Below are positions 28,637 to 37,074 of a stretch of 64,000 nucleotides of DNA, one piece after another; position 1 is the stretch's first letter; each line of letters opens with the position of its first letter. The position numbers and the translations under genes are program-made. Under the pieces are notes generated by a model. The model searched no databases and was not told the DNA's origin. It saw only the letters and a program-made list of their open reading frames with translations. Origin of the DNA: JBFHIJ01 sp041596515 (GTDB taxonomy: Bacteria > Bacteroidota > Ignavibacteria > Kapaibacteriales > UBA2268); the NCBI GenBank assembly GCA_041596515.1, contig JBFHIJ010000005.1, forward strand, positions 70,426-134,425, written 5' to 3'.

Positions 28637-29095
28637 CTAATAGTTATTATTTTCAAGCTTAGTCAATATAATTTGCTTCAAGTGATTAGTATCTCTAGGA
28701 TTATCTTGAAACATTTCTTTGTAACTTATAGATGTAGTCTTACCATTTCGGATTATAATCATACTTGGAGTGTATCCAATATTATAGTTTAATAGCTCAA
28801 AACTATCAAATCCTAATCTATTTTTCGTTTCTTTAAAGTATATATCATCATAATCAATCTTTGCTGCGAACATTTTAGATAGAACCATTGCGGATGGTTT
28901 GTTTTTTACAGACTTTGTTATCAAAATAGTCTTGTAATCTAATTTCCATAAATGCTGCAAAGAACTTAAGTCCTCTAAACATTCTTTACAGTATAAATTA
29001 TCGCATACAATAATAACAGAGTTATCTATCTGCTCAATATCAAATGGCTCAAGATTAATAGTAAAATATATCAATGCAAGTATGACTATTTTCAT
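28637..29095 (-). CDS. Secreted thioredoxin-like protein with CKEC motif
   Basis: This 152-residue protein has a hydrophobic N-terminus (MKIVILALIYFTI) that should export or anchor it. The sequence CDNLYCKECLEDL gives a CxxC redox pair at the expected place after the first strand. GYTPSMIIIRNGK supplies the cis-proline of the thioredoxin fold. It overlaps the upstream propeller-like gene by four bases (ATGA), so they are co-translated. A role in forming or repairing disulfides of the cysteine-rich cassette protein is my inference. Its stop lies directly beside the gatD relic. Confidence 0.65.
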   Translation of the reverse strand: MKIVILALIYFTINLEPFDIEQIDNSVIIVCDNLYCKECLEDLSSLQHLWKLDYKTILITKSVKNKPSAMVLSKMFAAKIDYDDIYFKETKNRLGFDSFELLNYNIGYTPSMIIIRNGKTTSISYKEMFQDNPRDTNHLKQIILTKLENNNY

Positions 29096-30192
29096 TTTAT
29101 ATCTCTAACAATTATTTTATAATCTGAGTAAGTTTCTCTATTAAAATGTGTAGAGATTAAGTGCCCATCTAATATTTTGTAGTCCATACTGAAAAACAAA
29201 TTTGACTTAGAATAATCTTTTTGTTGTAAAGAGTTCATTGAAACATCTTTTTTCACTAATTCCCATACGCCATCAATATTCTTCCAAACATCATAATATA
29301 AATCATAAACACTGATATCGCCTTCTTTTCTTCGATTTTCCATAGAGTAAGTAACTAATATTTTATCCTTGGTAAGAAAATCAGCTCTGTGAATCAAAGA
29401 AACCTTTGTTGTATCAGATTGAATTTTTTGAACATAGTTTCTCCAATTTTTGTCTTTGGAGTCTTTGTGTAGATTAGAAGAAACCCAATCAGGTATTTCT
29501 CTTATAATAGAATCTTGTATATTCCCATTCATGTTTCGCAGATACAATTTATATTTTAATATTTCAGAAGTAAGTATTTTTCCTTCCGAATAATCTATTA
29601 TGCTTCTTGGCTGAAAAATGGTATAAAAGAAAGCTTTTGGAGGAGGGAAACTAAGATACTTACTGTTTTCAATATTTTCGAGATTTAAACACCAAAAATG
29701 ATAATCTTCCTCTTCTTTTTCAATAGCATCGTAAATATCATACATTCCGAAGATTTTGTTGTCTTCTAAATACATATTTCTGGATACTCCTGCATACTCT
29801 CTATCTGGGAATATATTTTTAAGGTTAAACCACGTGCACGTTGAAAAAGAATCCACTTCGTTGTATATAATAACATAATCGCTTAAAATCAAAGCTAACT
29901 TGCCTTCCCCAAATGCTAAATTTCGAATTGTATACATACCCAAAGGATAGTTTAATTTTAACTTCGGAATCTTTAGCTCTATTTTGTCAGAAGAAATATC
30001 TTCCAATTTATTAAGTGTGAAAATTGAATTGGTAGTTATCTGCCTATTGGTACAATAGATATCAGCATTTATTTTAACATAACTATATTCTTTTGTACCA
30101 ATAGCTACTTCTTGATTAGTATTTGAAGCAAAGTTAAAATCAAATATTCCATCTGATGCAAATAAAGACAAAAGTATTAACAATATATTCAC
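29092..30192 (-). CDS. Secreted beta-propeller-like hypothetical protein
   Basis: This 366-residue protein starts at GTG 30192, seven bases after AAGGTG, with a short hydrophobic leader (MNILLILLSLFASDG). The body alternates short beta strands and loops, with repeats such as GEGKLALILSDYVIIYNE, DNKIFGMYDIYD and DKILVTYSMEN. These recall the six-bladed propeller proteins that accompany small secreted peptides in Bacteroidota. No catalytic motif is seen. It is the middle gene of the cassette. The propeller assignment is from strand pattern only. Confidence 0.55.
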   Translation of the reverse strand: MNILLILLSLFASDGIFDFNFASNTNQEVAIGTKEYSYVKINADIYCTNRQITTNSIFTLNKLEDISSDKIELKIPKLKLNYPLGMYTIRNLAFGEGKLALILSDYVIIYNEVDSFSTCTWFNLKNIFPDREYAGVSRNMYLEDNKIFGMYDIYDAIEKEEEDYHFWCLNLENIENSKYLSFPPPKAFFYTIFQPRSIIDYSEGKILTSEILKYKLYLRNMNGNIQDSIIREIPDWVSSNLHKDSKDKNWRNYVQKIQSDTTKVSLIHRADFLTKDKILVTYSMENRRKEGDISVYDLYYDVWKNIDGVWELVKKDVSMNSLQQKDYSKSNLFFSMDYKILDGHLISTHFNRETYSDYKIIVRDIK

Positions 30193-30255
30193 AATAACAC
30201 CTTATTATATTTACAATAATCTCCAAGTTTCAAAATCACTTGGAGATTTATACTT

Positions 30256-30729
30256 CTACTCATCATCTTCTGTAATCGAAATAGTAAATTCAAAAATATT
30301 AGTTTCTAAATCTATAGACCACTCAACACATCTGTAATATTTTATACCATATTTTTCTATATTCAGATGTTTTGTTCCTGACAAATTTCCATTTTCTACT
30401 TCTGTTTCAGCATATTCTTCTAATTCCTCTACCTCAGCATTTATAAATAAATCTGATTCAATACATCCTTCACACCATACTATTTCTGGTGAACCAAAAC
30501 TACATTCAGAACCTCTCTGATCAGGGTGTCTACAAACCAATACACAAGCATCATCTGTACATTTTATCCATGCCTCTAAATATCTTCCACCAATAGTAAT
30601 ATCGGGACCATCAATCCCCATACTCGAACTAGCAGATTTCGTACCAGTATAAGTAGCACTACGTACTGCAAAGGATGAAATAGTTGTAGCTATAAGCATT
30701 ACAACTATTATAAAAATCTTTTGATACAT
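30256..30729 (-). CDS. Secreted cysteine-rich acidic small protein
   Basis: I start this protein at ATG 30729, after an AAGAGG site, giving 157 residues; the longer frame merely reads the trinucleotide repeat as polyisoleucine. A signal peptide covers about residues 1-22 (ends near SSFAVRS). The mature part holds six clustered cysteines (KCTDDACVLVC, ECSFGSPEIVWCEGC) and one more in YRCVEW, then an acidic tail ending TEDDE. No family is recognised. It is the first gene of the cassette, and the thioredoxin-like protein two genes on may act on its disulfides (inference). Confidence 0.6.
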   Translation of the reverse strand: MYQKIFIIVVMLIATTISSFAVRSATYTGTKSASSSMGIDGPDITIGGRYLEAWIKCTDDACVLVCRHPDQRGSECSFGSPEIVWCEGCIESDLFINAEVEELEEYAETEVENGNLSGTKHLNIEKYGIKYYRCVEWSIDLETNIFEFTISITEDDE

Positions 30730-30793
30730 AAAATACCTCTTGTAAAAGAATAACATACATACAAAAATTGTTGTAGTATGATTTACAAGGGCT

Positions 30794-30820
30794 ATAATAA
30801 TAATAATAATAATAATAATA
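30794..30820. repeat. Trinucleotide microsatellite, nine ATA units
   Basis: Nine uninterrupted ATA units lie 65 bases upstream of the first cassette gene. On the minus strand they read TAT and follow directly on TATATTTG (30833-30826), which fits the Bacteroidota -7 box. Such a run can change length by slippage and alter expression. Between here and 31043 I see no other feature. Confidence 0.85.
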
Positions 30821-31043
30821 ACTTCCAAATATATTTTTCATTTTGTATGGAATATACTTATGTATTTCAAGATTAAAATCATATTCTAACTTCATGTATT
30901 AATTGCATTTGATAGGTATTGTGTTATAAAGAACAAACAAATAAAACTCGAGACAGAGCAGTAACCAAAGCTAAATTTATGTTGAGTATAGTCACAGCAG
31001 AGTGTATTCGCCACACATAAAGAAAGATATTTTTCAATCCTAA

Positions 31044-31150
31044 AAAAACAGGCATATCCTCTTATCAAAGATATGCCTGTTTTTATAGAAATATATAGAA
31101 ATCATTCTATTTTCTAAACTTAGCGATAAACTCTTCCACTTCCGGTATGC
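31044..31150. repeat. Right copy of the duplicated block (gatD terminator plus gatD 3' end)
   Basis: The stem at 31044-31058 pairs with 31070-31084 and is followed, in the gatD direction, by a U-run, so it is a good terminator for gatE-gatD. The terminator and the last codons of gatD recur in the same orientation at 28461-28495 and 28555-28611, 2.5 kb away. Confidence 0.85.
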
Positions 31151-32498
31151 CACCTTGGAATACAAGATAGCCGTTAGAAGGTTCTCTTTCTGTGATTTCA
31201 CCGTTTACAGGTGTATTCATTATTTTCATAACTTCGGCTTGATCCTGAGTTTGACCCAAAGCCCAGCCTAGTTTGATATATGCAACTTCAGGAAGCATGT
31301 TAGCAAGTGGGATTACACCCAACTCCATCATTTCTCTACCTGTTTCGTATACATACATCTGAACGTAACCCCAGAGAGTCTGAACAGTCATGTAAACGTG
31401 AACGCCTTTTTCCTGTGCACGTTTAAGTGCAGGATAAAGCGGTTTATTTACGTGACCAAGACCTGTACCTGCTATTACAATACCTTTGTAGCCCTTTTCC
31501 ACTAAAGAATCAATGATGTCAGGCTGCATATTTGGATAGTAATAAACGATAGTTACTTTTTCTTCAAAAGTAGGGATTAGCTTAAATTCTTTGTCTCTTC
31601 TGCGTTTAGAGTAATCTTCTCTTAGCGGATTAATCGCTTCTTTGTTAACCATTGCAAGCGGAATGTCACCGATAGTTCTAAAAGTAGAGCGATATGAAGA
31701 GTGCATCTTTCTTACGCGAGTACCTCTGTGGAGCAAACCATATTCATCGGAAGTAGGTCCGAACATACACACCATAACCTCTGCAATGTCAGATTCTGCT
31801 GCAGTTTTAACACTATGAATTAGGTTAAGAGCTGCATCAGACGAAGGTCTGTCAGAAGATCTCTGAGAGCCCACCATAACAATTGGTACAGGAGTGTTTT
31901 GAAGCATAAAAGTAAGAGCCGCAGCAGTGTGGTGCATTGTATCAGTACCGTGACCGATTACAACACCTTTTACGCCTTGCTCTATCTCTGCGGCAATAGC
32001 TTTAGCAGTGCCAATCCACTCAGCAGGTCCCATGTTTTCAGAAAACACGCCATAAAGCTTTTCTGTTTCTAAGTTGCAGTAATCTGCAAGCTCAGGCACA
32101 GAACCATAAAGTTCGCCCGGAGAGAAAGCAGGAATAACAGCACCAGTTCTATAGTCAAGGCGACTTGCTATAGTACCACCTGTACCAAAGAGTTTTACTC
32201 TCGGTTTTTTAGGTGAATAAGGGAAAGCCTGTTCAGGTATTTTATAATTGGCAATTTTTCTACCAACTACCTCGATATCTAAAATATTGTTTACATGGAT
32301 ACCGACATTATAACCAGTTCTAAGCTTCAAAACGATATGAAATTCGTCTGCTTGCTCAGCTCTTGGCAAAATAAGACCAATATGAGTTCTTTCGTCAGAA
32401 GTTTTAAGTTTAACATCGCTCCAGATTAAAGCTTTATATTTTTTAAGCATCTCCAATCCGGCACCGCGATAGCCTTTGTAATCTTCATTCATAGCCAT
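31107..32498 (-). CDS. gatD: Glutamyl-tRNA(Gln) amidotransferase subunit D
   Basis: This is the glutaminase subunit of GatDE, which supplies ammonia to convert Glu-tRNA-Gln to Gln-tRNA-Gln. I start at ATG 32498 after GGAGGAAG (463 residues). An N-terminal SH3-like barrel (about 10-85) precedes the asparaginase fold. Catalytic residues by the archaeal model are T106 in FGTGGTIAS, T185-D186 in GHGTDTMHH and K263 in RVRKMHSS. The N-terminal domain and the adjacent gatE separate it from plain asparaginases. The gene follows gatE with one base between. The family is normally archaeal. Confidence 0.93.
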   Translation of the reverse strand: MAMNEDYKGYRGAGLEMLKKYKALIWSDVKLKTSDERTHIGLILPRAEQADEFHIVLKLRTGYNVGIHVNNILDIEVVGRKIANYKIPEQAFPYSPKKPRVKLFGTGGTIASRLDYRTGAVIPAFSPGELYGSVPELADYCNLETEKLYGVFSENMGPAEWIGTAKAIAAEIEQGVKGVVIGHGTDTMHHTAAALTFMLQNTPVPIVMVGSQRSSDRPSSDAALNLIHSVKTAAESDIAEVMVCMFGPTSDEYGLLHRGTRVRKMHSSYRSTFRTIGDIPLAMVNKEAINPLREDYSKRRRDKEFKLIPTFEEKVTIVYYYPNMQPDIIDSLVEKGYKGIVIAGTGLGHVNKPLYPALKRAQEKGVHVYMTVQTLWGYVQMYVYETGREMMELGVIPLANMLPEVAYIKLGWALGQTQDQAEVMKIMNTPVNGEITEREPSNGYLVFQGGIPEVEEFIAKFRK

Positions 32499-32499
32499 C

Positions 32500-34422
32500 T
32501 TACACTTCCTCCGACGAAAATTCATTTACAAGTTTTAGTATGTCAAATCCATTTACTCTACCACGAAGCTTTTTCATTATAGAACCCATCAGAATTTTAC
32601 CTTTTCTGTCAGGGTATTTGATGCGAATTTTCTTGATTACATCGCGAGCTTCATTGATTCTGCCTTTCATTTCAGATTCGGAGCATTTTTCCGGAAGATT
32701 ATCTTTAGAAATTTCACCAAGCACTATCGCACGTTTTAGTGCATCATAGATGCCATCTTTAGCAAGTTTGCCTGATTTATATAACTCAAAGATAGTAAGG
32801 AAGTGCTCTTCATTTAAAAATTCAGTTTCCAAGCCTGCTTTCTTCAGTCTTTTAACAAACTGAGTCAAGGTAACTGCAGCAAGTATTGGATCTACATCCA
32901 TAGCAACAATTTTGTCAAATGTAGAAGCAAAAGGAGAAATAGCTAAAGACTTGATAGAATCTTCAGGAACTCCAAGTCTATAGTATTTAGATTCTCTTTC
33001 CCAATATGGTTCAGTAAGTGAGTCTTTGATTCTTTGCAATCTTTCAGCCGAAATAGTTTTTGGAGGAAGATCTGTATCAGGGTACATCCTTTCAGGGCCG
33101 GGCAATATGCGTTCGAAGCCGGTTGTGCCATCTATAAGAGCTTGCCTTGTTTCTGAAGGAATACCGATAGTAGCTTCTTTTGCTCTGATAATAATTTCGT
33201 TGACGCCAGTTTTTACATCTTCTTCACTACCCCAAACAAGTACTATAGAATCCATATCGGTAGCACCAACTGCTTTTTTCAAAGAGCTCCATTCATGAGA
33301 AGAAAGCTTTTCGGAAGGGCTGTCAGAGTGAATAATGTTTGGCAAGTCAGAAAGGCAAGCAATAACTCGTACTCTGTCAGAAATCTCTTTAGAAAATACA
33401 GTATCAGTTTGAGTTTGCCAAGTAAGAAGATTTTTGAATCCTTTAAGCCTAACGCAGCTAACCTTTTTGTCGTTGTCAATCACATCTTTGATGACTTGGA
33501 AGCGAGTCTTTCTTAAAACTTTAGTTACATCTTTGGAGTTTGCCTCAAAAGTTTCTTCAGTGATGCCTCTATTTGCCAACTCATCTTTGAGTCTAAGCAA
33601 ATTCCACTGTCTCATAGCTTCATTATAAGTAAGGCGTGGCACATTTTTTATTTTGTGAACACCTTTGATTTCGATACGAGTGCCACCGGTAACAGAAACG
33701 TTAACGTCCTGCCTGCCTGCACCTATACCGGTGCGAACATGACCGGTAGAGCGAGCTATTCGTCTTATGATTTCATTTACTTCCGCTACTTCCTGAGGAG
33801 TTTTCATTTCCGGTTCAGTAACAGTTTCGATAAGTGGCATGCCTAAGCGGTCAGTCAAATATATACGAGTGTGTCCCTGATCGCTAAATTCGCGACAGGA
33901 ATCCTCTTCTATAGACATCTGAATAAGATTGATAGTCCTATCTTTATAGGGAATAGAGCCACCAATGCAAGTGATAGCAGTTCTCTGGAAACCAGTAGGG
34001 ATGGAGCCATCCAAGTACTGTTTTCTGGCAATATGAAGCTCATTAACGATAGTAGCGTCATAGAGCATACCAACTTCAATTGCGATGTCTAAAGCTTGAT
34101 CATTAATCTGGAATGGAGGAGTGTCGTCCATTTCATAAGTACAAACAGTATCGTAGTTAATGCGATAAAGAATTTCTTTTTTTGTTTTGAATTCCATTAA
34201 TGCAGTGCCGTCATATTCACCGAGTTCGGAGAGAGTTGGTCTCATGTGGCGTAAAATTTCAGCATTGTATTTGTGGTTGTTGTAATGACCGGCAGGGCAG
34301 CGGCAAAAAAGCTTTTTATCGGTTAAAAGTTGCTGGTGAACTTCCAAACCGGATTTAAAACCAATTTTTGCATAGTCCTCGTTGGTCATTTCTTCAAAAG
34401 GTTTAAACTTGAAATCAGACAT
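32500..34422 (-). CDS. gatE: Glutamyl-tRNA(Gln) amidotransferase subunit E
   Basis: This is the tRNA-binding kinase/transamidase subunit of GatDE. The 640 residues begin with the GatB/E catalytic core (GLEVHQQL, RKQYLDGSIPTGFQRT, SIEEDSCRE, TEPEMKTP). A GAD domain of the AspRS type is inserted at about 290-430 (VSCVRLKGF onwards), and the protein ends in a YqeY-like helical tail (KLRGRVNGFDILKLVNEF). The GAD insertion and the partner gatD identify GatE rather than bacterial GatB. It heads the gatE-gatD operon. Presence in a bacterium is unusual. Confidence 0.94.
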   Translation of the reverse strand: MSDFKFKPFEEMTNEDYAKIGFKSGLEVHQQLLTDKKLFCRCPAGHYNNHKYNAEILRHMRPTLSELGEYDGTALMEFKTKKEILYRINYDTVCTYEMDDTPPFQINDQALDIAIEVGMLYDATIVNELHIARKQYLDGSIPTGFQRTAITCIGGSIPYKDRTINLIQMSIEEDSCREFSDQGHTRIYLTDRLGMPLIETVTEPEMKTPQEVAEVNEIIRRIARSTGHVRTGIGAGRQDVNVSVTGGTRIEIKGVHKIKNVPRLTYNEAMRQWNLLRLKDELANRGITEETFEANSKDVTKVLRKTRFQVIKDVIDNDKKVSCVRLKGFKNLLTWQTQTDTVFSKEISDRVRVIACLSDLPNIIHSDSPSEKLSSHEWSSLKKAVGATDMDSIVLVWGSEEDVKTGVNEIIIRAKEATIGIPSETRQALIDGTTGFERILPGPERMYPDTDLPPKTISAERLQRIKDSLTEPYWERESKYYRLGVPEDSIKSLAISPFASTFDKIVAMDVDPILAAVTLTQFVKRLKKAGLETEFLNEEHFLTIFELYKSGKLAKDGIYDALKRAIVLGEISKDNLPEKCSESEMKGRINEARDVIKKIRIKYPDRKGKILMGSIMKKLRGRVNGFDILKLVNEFSSEEV

Positions 34423-34754
34423 AGCTTACCTTCGGAATTTATTTATATAAAGAGTTTGCAGTTTGGATATAATCTAAGATATTTCAAAGATTTATATGAT
34501 TCAGACTACTGATTAATAGACAACAATATACGAATAATGAGCGATAATATCTAAATTTTAGGTGAATTATTTGCTTTTTGCTAAATATTCGTCCTATAAA
34601 TAGTGCAATATTTAACAAGGGATTATAGGAATTGTAGTTGTAAATACAGAAGGCGATTGAGCTTGAAGAAATAATAATAAAACAATAATAATATACATCT
34701 GTTACGTTTCTAATAATAAGAATGCTTCATTATAAAATAGACAGAGGTGCTGTA
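34423..34754. other. Gene-free divergent region before the lipoprotein gene
   Basis: These 332 AT-rich bases separate gatE (minus) from the lipoprotein gene (plus). They contain AATAATAATAAAACAATAAT-type short repeats near 34669-34694. No open frame or hairpin is convincing. Confidence 0.5.
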
Positions 34755-35660
34755 ATGGAACGTAAATTAACACTATTGATAGTGACTATAGTTTTTGCCT
34801 TAGTTGCTTGTACCGAAAAGAAAGTGGAACAAATTCCGCAAACTGTCGAACCTGTAGATGTATTGTTAAATCATGTATACGTTGTTGTAGATTCGGCTAC
34901 ATATAACGATATATCTTCGTCTAAATTTATTATTCACCAATTTGCTGATTTTATACAATCGACTTCCTCTACTGAGGACGATGAAACTTGGACCGGAACT
35001 TATTTGAGTGGTGAACAAACTTACCTGGAAATTCTGAACGCAAGCCAAAGAGACAATAGTAATGCCAGCTTCTGTGGTTTAGGTTTTTGTACAGAAACCA
35101 TTGGAGATATTGAAAACTTGAAAGTCTTGATGCAAAATAAAATTGACTGTGATGTAAATGTTGTACTTAGGAAAAAGAAAGCTGCGGACACGGTATTTCC
35201 TTGGTTCAAGCAAATTATCTGCGAAAAGTACAAACAAAATTATGTAATGGATACATGGATACTTGAGTATGATCAAGACTATCTCAAAAACATGCTTCCT
35301 AATGGCTCTTCCGATGACTGGGGCATAACCAGAAAGCACTATAACAAACGTTACTTTGATGATAGTAGATATCTGAAAGATATAACGGGAGTGACAGTAG
35401 CACTTGATAAGAAAAACTACGAAGCTCTTGTACACAAATTTGAAATATTTGGATACCTTGTTATAAAAGACGGAATTAAAACTCTTTGCAAAGGTCAAGG
35501 CGTGGAATATAAGATAATTCCTGCGTCTCTGGGGCAGGTAGGAATTCAAAAGATTAAGTTTTCACTTCTAAAAGCTAAAGAAGGCGAAAAACTTTATACA
35601 TTCGGAGAAGATTCTAAAATAATCTTTTATGATAATTTAACAGCGGAATGGTATTTCTAA
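34755..35660 (+). CDS. Lipoprotein of unknown function
   Basis: This 301-residue protein starts at ATG 34755 after AGAGGTG. A signal peptide ends in the lipobox LVAC, so the cysteine near residue 19 should be lipidated. The mature protein is soluble-looking, with four or more further cysteines (FCGLGFC, KIDCDVNVVL, KQIICEKY). I recognise no family. It stands alone, with a hairpin terminator downstream shared with the convergent anti-sigma gene. Confidence 0.7.
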   Translation: MERKLTLLIVTIVFALVACTEKKVEQIPQTVEPVDVLLNHVYVVVDSATYNDISSSKFIIHQFADFIQSTSSTEDDETWTGTYLSGEQTYLEILNASQRDNSNASFCGLGFCTETIGDIENLKVLMQNKIDCDVNVVLRKKKAADTVFPWFKQIICEKYKQNYVMDTWILEYDQDYLKNMLPNGSSDDWGITRKHYNKRYFDDSRYLKDITGVTVALDKKNYEALVHKFEIFGYLVIKDGIKTLCKGQGVEYKIIPASLGQVGIQKIKFSLLKAKEGEKLYTFGEDSKIIFYDNLTAEWYF

Positions 35661-35793
35661 TACAAAGTGATTATAAAAAGATTTAAGTTAATTTTAAAAC
35701 GGCTATCCGCAAATACTAATATCATTTTTAGATAGTTGCTATTTTTGGAACAAATGCTGGAATTTGTATTAGTGATATAGGATATAAAAGCTA

Positions 35794-35835
35794 AAAAAAG
35801 ATGTCTTGAATTATATTTTTCAAGACATCTTTTTG
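35794..35835. terminator. Bidirectional terminator between the lipoprotein and anti-sigma genes
   Basis: AAAGATGTCTTGAA pairs perfectly with TTCAAGACATCTTT, with A-runs and T-runs on the two sides, so it can serve both convergent genes. Confidence 0.9.
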
Positions 35836-35875
35836 TTAAGTATTTGCAAAATGTAATATTTTAATTTCAGGTAAC

Positions 35876-37069
35876 TTAGAATCGCAAATTCAATCCAAAA
35901 TTCAAACCTGTTTTCGTAGTTGCATATTGCAGATTGTTTGACTTATATGTCAAAAGGCTAGTTCCGTATCCAAAAGTTAAAGCGTAAGTATTGGATAATC
36001 TATATTCGCCACCAAGATAAGCTGCAAATACAGGACCACGGGACGAACCACCACCATTAACTCTTAAGTAAGGAGTGATACCTGCCAGTTTGAAATCATT
36101 CATCAAATATCTAAAGCTTAGTGCATACCAAAATACGTAAGGATCCTCGTATAAACCTTCTACAGCAGTTGAGAAATTATATTCCTCGCGTCCGCCTTCC
36201 AGACCGAAAGCAATCTCATCTGATAATTTCATCATTATACCAGCGGCAAAGTTTTTCATTGGATTAAAAACTTGGCTTGCCTGACCGCTACCGCTTACGT
36301 TATAGATACCTCTAAGATGTAATGACCATTCTCGTTCTTGTCTTGCATTGTGTAACGTTTTGACTTCTGCTATTGAGAAATCGGAATTACCACTTTTCAT
36401 ATCTAATTGAGCATTAGATGCAAATAAAGAACTTTGATTTATATTACCTAATGCAAAGTTAGAAGCATGTCCTTCATCATTTGATGAAATGAAGCTGTTT
36501 GGCAACTCGGCACGAGCAGAACTTGCGAACACCTCTATCGGCAAATCATTTGTAACAACTTCACTATTAGAATAGTTTGTTCTTGCTGATTGATTATCTA
36601 CGATTTCAGTATTGGCAGTATTGGTAAGTGTCTGTAGTTTATCATTGTTTACTGAGCTAATTACAGGAACAGATATAGCTTCTGATGAGTTAGCCTCTAT
36701 AGTATTGGTATCAGTAGAAGCATTGTAAACTAATGGCAAGGTAATTGATAACATTAAAAGCATGAGAGGTGCCGCAACACGTCTCATAAATCTAGACCAA
36801 TCAAATCCCAAAGGAGTAATCTTTGGCTTTTGAGCGTAACCTAACTTATTAAACAAGTCAGCTGTTACATTAGGTGGAGGAGCAAATGCTTCGCTGTCGG
36901 ATTTGATAGCATCGCGCATGGCTAAAGTTTCCTTTAGCTGAGCCTGCAAATCAGTATCTTTTGCCATTTCGGCGAAAAGTGACTGCTCATTTGCATTATG
37001 AAGCTCTCCATCCATAAGGAGCGAAAGGATTTCCTCTCTGCTTAAATCACTATGATTAAATTTATCCAT
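35876..37069 (-). CDS. Anti-sigma factor fused to an outer-membrane-type beta domain
   Basis: This 397-residue protein should control the adjacent ECF sigma factor. Residues 1-90 look like an anti-sigma cytoplasmic domain (EEILSLLMDGELHNANEQSL) without the zinc cysteines. One membrane span follows (about 97-116), then a low-complexity Ser/Asn/Thr linker to about 240. The last 150 residues alternate like an outer-membrane barrel (EWSLHLRGIYNVSG, then TPYLRVNGGG, YALTFGYGTS) and end in LNLRF, a terminal phenylalanine typical of outer-membrane proteins. It starts five bases after the sigma gene. Spanning both membranes is inference. Confidence 0.75.
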   Translation of the reverse strand: MDKFNHSDLSREEILSLLMDGELHNANEQSLFAEMAKDTDLQAQLKETLAMRDAIKSDSEAFAPPPNVTADLFNKLGYAQKPKITPLGFDWSRFMRRVAAPLMLLMLSITLPLVYNASTDTNTIEANSSEAISVPVISSVNNDKLQTLTNTANTEIVDNQSARTNYSNSEVVTNDLPIEVFASSARAELPNSFISSNDEGHASNFALGNINQSSLFASNAQLDMKSGNSDFSIAEVKTLHNARQEREWSLHLRGIYNVSGSGQASQVFNPMKNFAAGIMMKLSDEIAFGLEGGREEYNFSTAVEGLYEDPYVFWYALSFRYLMNDFKLAGITPYLRVNGGGSSRGPVFAAYLGGEYRLSNTYALTFGYGTSLLTYKSNNLQYATTKTGLNFGLNLRF

Positions 37070-37074
37070 AATCG

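Noticed and set aside
30730..30828. Upstream extension of the cysteine-rich protein, with nine isoleucines
   Set aside because: The isoleucine run is a translation of the ATA microsatellite; a signal peptide and ribosome-binding site fit the ATG at 30729 instead.
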